In this document: in pieces, positions 44,501 through 52,515 of the stretch
Position numbering within the stretch: the first letter of the stretch is position 1
How the letters are laid out: each line of letters starts with the position of its first letter
Source of the DNA: Siphonodentalium dalli
Lineage: Eukaryota; Mollusca; Scaphopoda; Gadilida; Siphonodentaliidae
NCBI GenBank assembly: GCA_032622095.1
Contig: CP136069.1
Coordinates: forward strand, 70,457,319 to 70,521,318
DNA: 64,000 bases
Reading direction: 5' to 3'
Position numbers and translations under genes: made by a program
Notes under the pieces: model-generated
The model's input: only the letters and a program-made list of their open reading frames with translations
The model's database searches: none
Told to the model about the DNA's origin: nothing

Positions 44501-45411
44501 CAAAATGGTGAAAAGGGGTTCACACGGAAGTTCTTGATTAATCTGAGAATACTTATATTCCCGATCATATAGTCGATTACACTACAGTCATTGGATGTTA
44601 ATTTTCCATTATTTTTATCTTCACCAAATCGTCCGTTAATTATGCATAAATCCATGATTCCGCATAAATTTAAAAGTTTATATCCATAACTATTGACCCT
44701 GCCCCTATCTTCGGAATATCGTTTAGGTACTTCATAAGCCCAAATGTCTCTTTCCTTCTGGGTTATAAAATCAGATGGGTACCCCATAATTTCCAATGTA
44801 TTAATAATGTCCTGGGTCGGGTACCTTTCTGTCTCGTCAATATTACTTGTCCTAGAATTGAAATCTCCTACTAGAAGTATAGGCTCATCGTGCCGTCTTA
44901 TCTCTCTAATCTCCCCCTCCAAATCTGTTGACCAATCATCATTCGCATATCTAGTGCCCGCAGGGGGTACATAAACTGCCACGAGGAGGAAACTACCACC
45001 AGGCATGTTTTTTGCCGCGAACCGCACCCACACTACGTTTAAGGACGATGATGATATGTACTCACTTGAGTGACTAAAATTTCGTTTAACGTAAACTGAA
45101 ATTCCTCCACATCTAACCCCACCCCCCATGTTTTTCCCTTTCTTACCGCGTAACTCGAAATTTTCTATTATTATATCATCCTCCAGAAACGATTTAGTTT
45201 CGCATAAACATATAATATCGTAAGGCTCTATCATATCTTCGAATTCCCGGTAATTTAGCCTCTTATCCAATCCGCATACATTGAGCGATAATATCCGCAG
45301 GGAACGTGCGCTATCATTTTCATTCGGATCAGGCATGTGTTTGTGTCCATTTGGTCGGATACAGTGTGGAATATCAGCTGAAGGTTTCATTGCAGGAATA
45401 TCTGTGATATT
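41520..45411 (-). mobile_element. LINE (non-LTR retrotransposon) with 8-bp target duplication
   Basis: Flanked by TTTGTTGA at 41512-41519 and 45412-45419. The 3' end (left, because the element is on the minus strand) carries the short tail TGAATGAATGAATG, as in L2/CR1-like elements. The 3' UTR is about 295 bp. The 5' end lies about 20 bases before the first ATG, so ORF1 and most of the 5' UTR are absent. The insertion lies in copy 1 of the tandem duplication; copy 2 lacks it. Confidence 0.9.
41815..45390 (-). CDS. LINE ORF2: endonuclease-reverse transcriptase
   Basis: An uninterrupted frame of 1191 codons from the first ATG (45390). The frame stays open further upstream, but those codons come from the target duplication and host flank. 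The N-terminal part is an AP-like endonuclease: ILSLNVCG, CLCETKS, VGDFNSR and SDVHSGLHIEL supply the expected Asn, Glu, Asp and His residues. The middle is a reverse transcriptase: NNKAPGSD, PIYKKSGEPGSPDSYRGITL, FRKAFD, GEIMSPLLFSIYIDDL and the catalytic FYADD (near 42995-43005). The C-terminal part has a Cys/His cluster, CDTCKS then DEYHFVLVCGKY, typical of several LINE clades. The protein would nick DNA and prime reverse transcription at the target. Clade (CR1/L2/Jockey group) is a guess. The intact frame suggests a young copy. Confidence 0.93.
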   Translation of the reverse strand: MKPSADIPHCIRPNGHKHMPDPNENDSARSLRILSLNVCGLDKRLNYREFEDMIEPYDIICLCETKSFLEDDIIIENFELRGKKGKNMGGGVRCGGISVYVKRNFSHSSEYISSSSLNVVWVRFAAKNMPGGSFLLVAVYVPPAGTRYANDDWSTDLEGEIREIRRHDEPILLVGDFNSRTSNIDETERYPTQDIINTLEIMGYPSDFITQKERDIWAYEVPKRYSEDRGRVNSYGYKLLNLCGIMDLCIINGRFGEDKNNGKLTSNDCSVIDYMIGNISILRLIKNFRVNPFSPFWSDVHSGLHIELNFGTNARTQHANCLSETESLPEQVEIRRWDPEKNVEYQTNIDYTRSKNILECLNFIEGNTTSSDIDNVSRDISDMLVSAAMKTFGVKRKKGNNKSRHKPWFDTDCRDARKKFHMKKSEYNRDKTLENKLLMNESAIHYRKLMDSKIKNKNASNVDELKRFNKSSPKEFWKELNRLSSSGANANDSHKQCQVPPNVFHDHFKKIHASEHSDDYLSRRVDSEIDLSNSTYLNDSITDEEVRRAIIKARNNKAPGSDMVLNEYIKSSLDQLLPLYTKYFNVILNSGIFPTDWAIGMVQPIYKKSGEPGSPDSYRGITLLSCLSKVFTTILNARLVSYSDDNETISKFQTGFRSCHSTIDNIFVLHSIINLYLSSGRKLFCAFIDFRKAFDLVWREGLWFKLIQSGINGKLLRLIRNMYSKIKLCVKSDGTKTDFFSSFVGLFQGEIMSPLLFSIYIDDLTSFMNDCAIKSLDFLDDIFMDNAGIYIRLFCMFYADDTVILSESEDEMHRALQAFADYADAWKLQVNTKKTKIMIFCKKLPKCIPIFIYRGVELQVVKEFIYLGVEFFYTGRFCSTIKRTFNLATRAMYGLLNKVRHLSLPPDLMLKLFDSIVAPVILYGSEIWITEKIQRLETLHMKFCKILLGMKSSTPNYMVYGELGRHPLIIEIKCRLLSYWSKLVSADGSELAKNIHLILRLVYDNKPSQSAEFKWLNIVKESLCKVGLTSNWETQSSLTKSEIRNCKSSMIEQHWTQTFSDIKNSDSSRAIMYSNIKSHSGICRYLLYLPKHLTASLVKIRTSNHRLPIEKARWHKTESKMCDTCKSDTIGDEYHFVLVCGKYKCLRERYIPKYYWENPSREKFHGLLSIENISRLKQLSIFLKIAFREVS

Positions 45412-45456
45412 TTTGTTGATAACAAACCTCAGCAATTTGGGCGGTAGGAGTTCGCA

Positions 45457-45580
45457 TTAACCCTTTCGATACTAAAGCACAATTGATGAGTAAATAACCC
45501 CAAATGAATGACAGATCATTCCAATGTAGACTTGTATAACTGAATTGGAAAATCCATTTAGTATAGAATTAAAGGGTTAA
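45457..45580. mobile_element. Short TTAA/CCCTTT element
   Basis: Starts TTAACCCTTTCGATACTAAA and ends TTTAGTATAGAATTAAAGGG then TTAA. The 124-bp element is a relative of 27554-27810 and the counterpart of 49158-49425 in the second duplication copy. Confidence 0.75.
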
Positions 45581-45777
45581 AGTTAGCTTCGAACTGTCCA
45601 TAAAAATTGTCTTTAAGTTGAACCCGAACGTTATTGTTGCCCTAAAGTGTTAGGTCTCACACAAACCGCAGTTGAGTCGGTTTTCTCGTGCCCGCGTAGG
45701 CCTATAACAGTAGAACTTCCTCAGACGAATCCAGCCGTAGCATTGTATACGGCTGTATGGGAACAGTGATTCCATCT

Positions 45778-47046
45778 CTAAATAAATACTGCAATAACGT
45801 ACACGGCAAATGACAGCATTGAGACACCAATAAACACAACGAAACAAATGACGTCAATGGATAATCCTCTTGGAGATGCAGGCTCCGCAATTTCCGCTTC
45901 TTCCCCATTGTCATGACAGTCATTGGAGGATAGCGAGTGGTCGGTTGAACAATTCTCCTTGCCAAATGAAGGTGAAGTAATCTTGAGCGACGTATTCGAA
46001 CGATGATGGGATCTAAGCATTACGACGTTGATGAACACGGTGATTAGACTTATGACAGCTTGGGAGGCAAGAACGTAGGATAGATACGGCACCTGTTCCG
46101 AACTTGTTGGCACAATGGTTCCGATGAAGCTAATGAAAATGGTGAAAGCCAGGAAAATTGTGACACAGAATGAAATTCGTTCACCGGCTTCGACGGGTAA
46201 CAGAAATGTGAAACTGTTCATCAGACCGAGGCACACAATTGGAAGGAGAAGGTTTATAATATGGAATAAGGGCTTTCTGTTAAATCTAATCGTTACTGTG
46301 AAATCAGTTTCATCAACTGTGCACTCGGAACCTGTCAAGTCCCATTCTGAGTTCGGAACATGCTTGCTTTTCACATCACTCGTGCGCTCTTTGCATTGGG
46401 TGAAATTCATAAGAGGAGCCCCCAGTGTGGAATATGTGAACATTAGCTTGCATGTTTGGTTGTCGAAAGGATACCGAGAAGCATCGATTTTGCATAGAAA
46501 CGAGAAGACGTCAGCTACACTCCAGAAAACGTATCCGTCAGACCTTACCGCACACGTCATGCCATCAAATGCCAATTTTCTTACTTTAGTGTCTCCGATG
46601 TGAACAAACGGTGGAAGCCATATTTTGTCACAAGCCACAGTAATCAGGTTGATACCAGCATGTTGTTCGCTATCCCATCTAAATCTGAGGTCTGGGTATA
46701 CGAATATCAAGGCAGAGAGCAGCGTCACGATTTGTGAATGGGACACTACTCCCAAAACGTCTCCAATGTAATGAATTATAAAGGCGGGCTCTGGAGCGAT
46801 TGGGGGTTCAACATGCGTGTTATATTCAGCCAAGAGCGAGTTGACCAATCTCGTTTCTGCTAATGTCGTGTTCATATGATTTCTGGAGTTCATTCTTGCA
46901 TGTGTGTCCTTCGGAAAATGCCGAAACCGCCCTGCCATAGTCCCGGATATAGTCGATGAGAACAGGAACAGAAGTTGGCACAATAATGCGCACGTAAATC
47001 CAAGTTTCATTGATGACGTACGTTTCCTTGTCACGGCGAGGTACAT
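45778..47046 (-). CDS. Intronless Cys-loop ligand-gated ion channel, nicotinic-like (copy 1)
   Basis: 422 residues from the first in-frame ATG (47046, purine at -3); a second ATG at 47010 directly precedes a hydrophobic signal peptide (CALLCQLLFLFSSTISG) and is also possible. The extracellular domain has WLPPF and a canonical Cys loop of 13 residues between cysteines (CKIDASRYPFDNQTC, about residues 185-199). Four membrane segments follow, at about 260-283, 290-313, 321-343 and 397-422; the M3-M4 loop is short (about 50 residues). The M2 start GERISFC has Glu at the -1' site, as in cation-selective nicotinic receptors. Loop C lacks the vicinal Cys pair of alpha subunits. It would act in the plasma membrane as a pentamer subunit; ligand unknown. 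Its paralogue is at 49641-50912. Confidence 0.9.
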   Translation of the reverse strand: MYLAVTRKRTSSMKLGFTCALLCQLLFLFSSTISGTMAGRFRHFPKDTHARMNSRNHMNTTLAETRLVNSLLAEYNTHVEPPIAPEPAFIIHYIGDVLGVVSHSQIVTLLSALIFVYPDLRFRWDSEQHAGINLITVACDKIWLPPFVHIGDTKVRKLAFDGMTCAVRSDGYVFWSVADVFSFLCKIDASRYPFDNQTCKLMFTYSTLGAPLMNFTQCKERTSDVKSKHVPNSEWDLTGSECTVDETDFTVTIRFNRKPLFHIINLLLPIVCLGLMNSFTFLLPVEAGERISFCVTIFLAFTIFISFIGTIVPTSSEQVPYLSYVLASQAVISLITVFINVVMLRSHHRSNTSLKITSPSFGKENCSTDHSLSSNDCHDNGEEAEIAEPASPRGLSIDVICFVVFIGVSMLSFAVYVIAVFI

Positions 47047-47383
47047 CGTGCATAAATCAGTTTTCAATGAGACGGTTCCAAAGGATGATAATATAACTAC
47101 TATAATCCTTCTAGCTCCACGTAGAATCCAGTTTTATGAGCCGATGCGGGAAGTTGGCGTCCGAGGCGGAAATCGGTCGAAAATCGACAGGTCGGCGTCT
47201 CGGGCGGAAATGCAGTGAGTTCCTAACCGTTTAAAGTTTCATACTTCTATCATCCGCTGGCGGTTTTCATTCAGACTAATATTATATCACGGCGCGAATG
47301 GTCAAGGTAAATGAACACACTTCCTATATTTTTATTATCGTTGCCACCAGAGGGATTACTATGGTTATGGGTGATATAGAGAG

Positions 47384-47532
47384 TAATCAATTGATTGAAC
47401 TGGTGATGTGAAATAATTCACGAGAGGCAGGGATGTTGTACACACACGAGAGCGCATTGCGTGCCAATGATTTATAGATGAGTCCCTGCCTATCATGAAT
47501 TAGTTCACGTCACCAGTTGAATCAAGTGATTA
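47384..47532. repeat. Fold-back element in copy 1 only
   Basis: TAATCAATTGATTGAACTGG pairs with CCAGTTGAATCAAGTGATTA; inner arms include GAGAGGCAGGGA and TCCCTGCCTATC. The surrounding stretch of about 340 bp (about 47372-47715) has no counterpart in copy 2, so it arrived after the duplication or was lost from copy 2. Confidence 0.8.
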
Positions 47533-47769
47533 TTCTGTTTATATATTCCACCATAAACATCTGATTTACCAGATATTCGAATAATACCTCATAAATTTCG
47601 ATAGCGCATGAATACATTAGTCATCTGTGTGGGCCAGTTACAAAATTCACTCGTGAAATTATCGTTTATAATCACTCGACAAATCAAGGTAAATCGCATA
47701 GGAATGTAATAAATATTATTAAACACGCCTATTCAAATGATGGATACCATGTGCCGATTTCTGCAGTTG

Positions 47770-48180
47770 AACATTTGCAGAATGAGGTCCTCAGAGGTTG
47801 AATTTAGTGACGCTACCCCGTACAGCGGTCTAGCATCACACATTCATCATCAGGGGACTTAATTATGTGTGGCCTCATCTGCTATGGCGGCCATAGACAC
47901 GTGCTTAAGTTCCCAGGTGATGATAACGGTGGTGTGCACCCATTGAGCACATCGGTTATGCATTGTGTCGTCTGCCAATTTAGGGATATATTGAAATTAA
48001 ACTAAAAATATAGAAAAATAATCTATTGTTCATTTGATAATAAAGATACTTTCCAGAGAAAATGAAGCCTAAGCAAAATGAGGACCCCATATGCAGAGGG
48101 TGAATGTAGTGGTACAACCCGCTGTGCTTGCATGGTAGTGTCAATAAATTCACCCTCTGGCTACCTAATTTTGCATACTG
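47770..48180. mobile_element. GAATGAGGTCCCC fold-back family, copy 9
   Basis: Diverged full-length copy: GCAGAATGAGGTCCTCAGAG at 47774; the second module ends CTCTGGCTACCTAATTTTGC. It has a counterpart at 51229-51606, so it was present before the tandem duplication. Confidence 0.8.
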
Positions 48181-48362
48181 TCTATTGTATGTTTGTCATG
48201 CCAGTCTGGTTTATATATTTTGCTTTTGTCTCCATTGTCGTTCCTGTTGGTCACTTCCCTCGTGGTCTGCATAAGATTCACAGAAACTATTACCCATTCG
48301 ACTATGATAATCTCTCTAGGACATTAGTCCTTTGCTGAACAGTGATTGTTATAGTTAATGAG

Positions 48363-48540
48363 TGAATATTGTTCAACCAAAACAAAGTCCTACCCCTAAC
48401 CATATTCCTAACCATAACCCTAACCCTAAAATTATAACCATATCCCTAACCCTAACAATGATTATTATTATAGTTAATGGGTCGACATAACCATAACCCT
48501 AACCATATCCTAACCAGTGATTAACCCTAACCATGACTGG
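48363..48540. repeat. Degenerate telomere-like repeats, copy 1
   Basis: Multiple CCCTAA and CCATAA hexamers in tandem (for example AACCCTAACCCTAA), interrupted by TAGTTAATGGGT. The animal telomere repeat is TTAGGG, so this is interstitial telomere-like DNA. It lies at the right end of duplication copy 1. Confidence 0.8.
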
Positions 48541-48868
48541 CTTAACAGTCGGAATGCCATTTGAACCAGTCTGATAATATATCTCTATACACGGTTACGA
48601 TTGTAGTTGAGCAAGCATTAGGATGAAATCGGGTCTATTTCTGAAGATTTGGCTATTTCGTGGGCGCGGTCACACATAAATTGATTTGCCTCTTTATACC
48701 GACGATATGATTCGAAACCTTCGCTAAGTTTGTGAATTAGGAAATTATCTATATTTGAACGAGCATAATGATACATGTATACGTCGGTGTTACGAAAGCT
48801 TTCACCGTGGTAGCTTTAAATGACTCTTTAATTGGAGAACAGACGTATTTGTCCATAAGCATATGTTT

Positions 48869-49121
48869 TAACCCATCCATGACTGAAGCTTCTTGAAATT
48901 TTGCTAAAACCCTGTGCCATTGCATTCTCTTATATATGCATAGGGAGTCACATATATAAGAGAATACACTTGCAATATGTACCTCGACCTTGTAAGTCAG
49001 TGCATTCTCTTATATCTGCGAGGCTCCCTGTGAGAGACCCGAATATATAAGACAATGCACTCACCACTGGAACCGTATCTTTAATGCTCCGCCAGCGCAT
49101 CTCCCGCCACGAAAGGGTTAA
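48869..49121. mobile_element. TTAA/CCCTTT-type element with two hairpins, in copy 2 only
   Basis: Starts TTAACCCATCCATGACTGAA and ends CGCCACGAAAGGGTTAA, with TTAA at both ends. Hairpins of the TGCATTCTCTTATATATGC type lie at 48914-48977 and 48998-49063. It sits where the LINE sits in copy 1. Confidence 0.85.
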
Positions 49122-49157
49122 TAACAAGCCTCAGTAATTTGGGCGGCAGTAGTTCGC

Positions 49158-49425
49158 ATCAACCCTTTCTATACTAAAGCACCATTGCTGTGTAGTTATC
49201 CCATGCACATATAAAATGTTCATATAAGAAGTTCAACAAACGACCATATTTGTTGAACTTATTATCTAGACATTTCCCTTAATAAATATGACTCCTTCAG
49301 CACTTTACTTATCAATCGTCTGCTTTTATCACCTTAATTTAACATCCGTCCAAACTAATAACAGATCATTCAAATGTAGAAGTTAAAAACTGAATGGGAG
49401 AATCAATTTAGTATATAACGGTTAC
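49158..49425. mobile_element. CCCTTTCTATACTAAA-type element, copy 2 counterpart
   Basis: Starts TCAACCCTTTCTATACTAAA and ends AATTTAGTATATAACGGTTA. Matches 45457-45580 at both ends but is longer inside. The TTAA ends have mutated. Confidence 0.7.
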
Positions 49426-49640
49426 AGTCATGCAGCCATGACGATCACAGTTCGAACTGTCCATGATGCCTTTAATTCGAACCCGAACATTATTGTTGCT
49501 ATAAAGTGTTAGGTCTTACACCAACCGCAGTTGAATCAGGTTTTCTCGTGCTCGCGTAGGCCTATAACAGTAGGCGAGGAATTATTCAGACGTATCCAGT
49601 CATAGCATTGTACAACTGTATGGGAACAGTGAATCCATCT

Positions 49641-50912
49641 TTAAATAAATACTGCAATAACGTACACTGCAACTGTCAGCATTGAGACACCAATAGACAC
49701 CACGAAACAAATGACGTCAATGGATAATCCTCTTGGAGATGCAGGCTCCGCAATTTCCGTTTCTTGCTCATTGTCATGACAACCATTGGGGGATAGCGAG
49801 TGGTCGGTTGAACAATTCTCCTTGCCAAATGAAGGTGATGTCATCTTGGGTGACGTATTCGAACGATGATGGGATCTAACCAGTACGACGTTGATGAACA
49901 CGGTGATCAGACTGATGACAGCTTGGGAGGCAAGAACGTAGGATAGATACGGCACCTCTTCCGAACTTGTTGGCACAATGGTTCCGATGAAGCTAATGAA
50001 AATGGTGAAAGCCAGGAAAATTGTGACACAGAATGAAATTCGTTCACCGGCTTCGACGGGTAACAGAAATGTGAAACTGTTCATTAGACCGAGACACACA
50101 ATTGGAAGGAGGATGTTTATAATATGGAATAAGGGTTTTCTGTTAAATCTAATCGTTACGGTCAAATCGGTTTCATCAACGGTGCACTCGGAACCTGTCA
50201 AGTCCCATTCTGAGTTCGGAACAATCTTGTTTTTCACATTACTTGTTTGCTCTGTGCATTGGGTGAAATTCATAAGCGGATCCGCCACTGTAGAATATAT
50301 TAACCTTAGCTCGCATGTTTGGTTGTCGAAAGGATACAGAGAAGCATCGATTTTGCATGGAAACGAGAAGACGTCAGCTACACTCCAGAAAACGTATCCG
50401 TCAGACCTTACCGCACACGTCATGCCATCAAAGGCCAATTTTCTTACCTTAGTGTCTCCGATGTGAACAAACGGTGGAAGCCATATTTTGTCACAAGCCA
50501 CAGTAATCATGTTGATACCAGCATGTTGTTCGCTATCCCATCTAAATCTGAGGTCTGGATATACGAATATCAAGGCAGAGAGCAGCGTCACAATTTGTGA
50601 ATGGGACACAATTCCCAAAACGTCTCCAATGTAATGAATTACAAGCGCGGGCGCTGGGCTGATTGGGGGTTCAACATGCGTGTTATATTCAGCCAAGAGC
50701 GAGTTGACCAATCTCGTTTCTGCTAATGTCGTGTTCATGGGATCGCTGGAGTTCATTCTTGCATGTGTGTCCTTCGGAAAATGCTGAGACCGCCCTGCCA
50801 TAGTGCCGGATATAGTCGTTGAGAACAGGAAGAGAATTTGGCACAATAATGCGCACGTAAGTCCAAGTTTCATTGATGGCGTATGTTTCCTTGTCTCGGC
50901 GAGGTACATCAT
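49641..50912 (-). CDS. Intronless Cys-loop ligand-gated ion channel, nicotinic-like (copy 2)
   Basis: 423 residues from the first ATG (50912; ATG-ATG), with the same alternative start before the signal peptide (50873). About nine residues in ten match copy 1. The Cys loop is CKIDASLYPFDNQTC, M2 starts GERISFC, and loop C again lacks the vicinal Cys pair. Differences cluster in the N-terminal 50 residues, after the Cys loop (RLIYSTVADPLMNFTQCTEQ) and in the M3-M4 loop; the transmembrane core is nearly unchanged. The frame is intact, as in copy 1. Both genes read leftward, with the promoter side towards the conserved sequence at 50930-51110. Lack of introns suggests descent from a retrocopy or a known intronless receptor expansion, then tandem duplication. 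Confidence 0.9.
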   Translation of the reverse strand: MMYLAETRKHTPSMKLGLTCALLCQILFLFSTTISGTMAGRSQHFPKDTHARMNSSDPMNTTLAETRLVNSLLAEYNTHVEPPISPAPALVIHYIGDVLGIVSHSQIVTLLSALIFVYPDLRFRWDSEQHAGINMITVACDKIWLPPFVHIGDTKVRKLAFDGMTCAVRSDGYVFWSVADVFSFPCKIDASLYPFDNQTCELRLIYSTVADPLMNFTQCTEQTSNVKNKIVPNSEWDLTGSECTVDETDLTVTIRFNRKPLFHIINILLPIVCLGLMNSFTFLLPVEAGERISFCVTIFLAFTIFISFIGTIVPTSSEEVPYLSYVLASQAVISLITVFINVVLVRSHHRSNTSPKMTSPSFGKENCSTDHSLSPNGCHDNEQETEIAEPASPRGLSIDVICFVVSIGVSMLTVAVYVIAVFI

Positions 50913-51228
50913 GCACTGATCAGCTTTCAATGGGACGTAAAGGATGATAATATAACTACTACAATCCTTCTTGCTCCACGTATAATCTGGTGTCTATATA
51001 TGCAGTGAGTCACAACCGTTTAAAGGTTCGCGTCCTCTAATATCAGATGGCGGTTTTCATTCAGACTAATATTATACCACGGCGCCAAAGGGCAATGCAA
51101 ATTAACAAATTAACAAACGTTCTTTATTGTTTCAGACCTTCCATTATTGTTATTATCGTTGCCACACAGAGGAATTAATTTATGGTTAATGGGTGATGTA
51201 TTATTAAACAAGCCTATTCCTGCAGCTG

Positions 51229-51606
51229 GACATTTGCAGAATGAGGTCCACAGAGGGTGATTTAGAGACGCTATCCCGCACACCGGGCTAACGTAACCAA
51301 ATTCATCCTCTCGGAACTTTAATCTACTTGACCTCATCTGCTGTGAGAGACACAGTTTTAAGTTCCCAGATGGTGAATATGGTGATGTTCACCCATTGGG
51401 CACATCGATTATGCATTGTGTCGTCTGCCAATTTGGGGATATATTGAAACTAAACTAAAACAAATGTTAATTTGACCATTAAGATCATTACTTTCCAGAG
51501 GAGATGATGCATAAGCTTAATGAGGGCATAGTTGGTGAATTTAGTGGTGCTAACCCGCTGTGCGTGGTGGCGTCAATACTTCACCGTCTGGGGACCTAAT
51601 TATGCA
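51229..51606. mobile_element. GAATGAGGTCCCC fold-back family, copy 10
   Basis: GCAGAATGAGGTCCACAGAG at 51236, core GGGGATATATTGAAACTAAA, second module ending GTCTGGGGACCTAATTATGC. Counterpart of 47770-48180. Confidence 0.8.
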
Positions 51607-51799
51607 TTATGTCAATTGTATGTTTGTCTTGCCAGTCTGGTGTATATATTTTGATTTAGTCTCTATTATCGTTCCTGCTTGTCACTTCCCTCGAGGTCTC
51701 CATAATATTCACGGAAAATATTACCCATTCGACGGTAATAATCTATCTAGGCCAATAGTCCTTCTCAGAACAGTTGTTGTTATAGATAATGGGTGAATA

Positions 51800-52045
51800 T
51801 TGTTTAACCCTAAGTCTAATCCTACCCCTAACCTTATTCCTAACCATAACCCTAAATCTAACCATATAACCCTAAACATAACGATAACACTAACAGCCAT
51901 TGTTATTATAGTTAATGGGTGGACAGTGATTAACCCTAACCTTAATCATATCCCAAGCCCTGACATTGAGTGTTATGGTTAATGGGTGAACAATGACTAA
52001 CCCTAACTCCAACCCTAACCATATCCATAACCCTACAACCATAAC
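51800..52045. repeat. Degenerate telomere-like repeats, copy 2
   Basis: Runs of CCCTAA, CCATAA and CCCTAC hexamers with interspersed GTTAATGGGTGAACAATGA. Matches 48363-48540 and marks the right end of duplication copy 2. Confidence 0.8.
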
Positions 52046-52054
52046 AGTGATAGT

Positions 52055-52184
52055 AAGCAATTATTTCATGTGTCTTTTGGGAACAGTCAAAATCTTCGGC
52101 CGAGGGCAACAGTTAGATAGTCATTCCTGATACCGAGGGACAACAATTTTGACTGTTCCCAAAAGACACATGAAATAATTGCTT
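52055..52184. repeat. Fold-back element with arms of about 38 bp
   Basis: AAGCAATTATTTCATGTGTC and TTTTGGGAACAGTCAAAA on the left are matched exactly by their complements on the right (TTTTGACTGTTCCCAAAA, then GACACATGAAATAATTGCTT). Confidence 0.9.
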
Positions 52185-52309
52185 TGTTACCCAATACATT
52201 TACTTGTATATGATCAGGTCATTGCTAATTAATCACACTCTTTAATAGTGTTATTTCTAATTATGAGAACTAACTGGAATATACCGCCATGTATCTGAAT
52301 GCAAAAAGC

Positions 52310-52515
52310 CGAAACGTCACGGAAATTGCAAACCATGTAACAGTTCGTTCGGGCCAGTCAACAGTTCGCTCGGAGCCAGTCAACAGTTCGCTCGGGTCGG
52401 GCAACAGTTCACTCGTGACGTCACGAAAGCTGACCGTGATTGCAAACCGTGCAACAGTTAATTCAGGGCGGGCAACAGTTCGTTGTGGCGTTACGAACGC
52501 GAATTTGGGGTTAAC
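52310..52515. repeat. Short CAACAGTTCGCTCGG repeats
   Basis: Six to seven spaced copies of ACAGTTCG(C/T)TCGGG-like words and two copies of GATTGCAAACCGTGCAACAG-like sequence. Boundaries are unclear. Confidence 0.5.

Larger units (their letters stand above)
41300..52050. repeat. Tandem segmental duplication (two receptor-bearing copies)
   Basis: Copy 1 is about 41.3-48.55 kb (with a 3.9-kb LINE inside); copy 2 is about 48.6-52.05 kb. Shared in order: TGAATTAGGAAATTATCTAT (41409, 48734), ATTTGGGCGG near 45435 and 49139, a CCCTTTC element, the receptor gene, a GAATGAGGTCCCC element, a TTCCCTCGNGGTCT segment and CCCTAA-like repeats. The receptor genes are offset by 3863 bases. Outer edges are approximate. 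Confidence 0.85.

Noticed and set aside
45391-45435. Extending the LINE protein 15 codons upstream
   Set aside because: The frame opens there without an ATG, and the first eight codons lie in the target duplication and host flank.
46115-46603. A 162-codon + strand frame opposite the receptor gene (and its twin at 49978-50466)
   Set aside because: Antisense shadow of the conserved minus-strand receptor; its conservation follows from the receptor.
47047-47067. Extending receptor copy 1 to 47067 (and copy 2 to 50930)
   Set aside because: The codon at that end is TTG, not ATG; the first in-frame ATG is at 47046 (50912 in copy 2).
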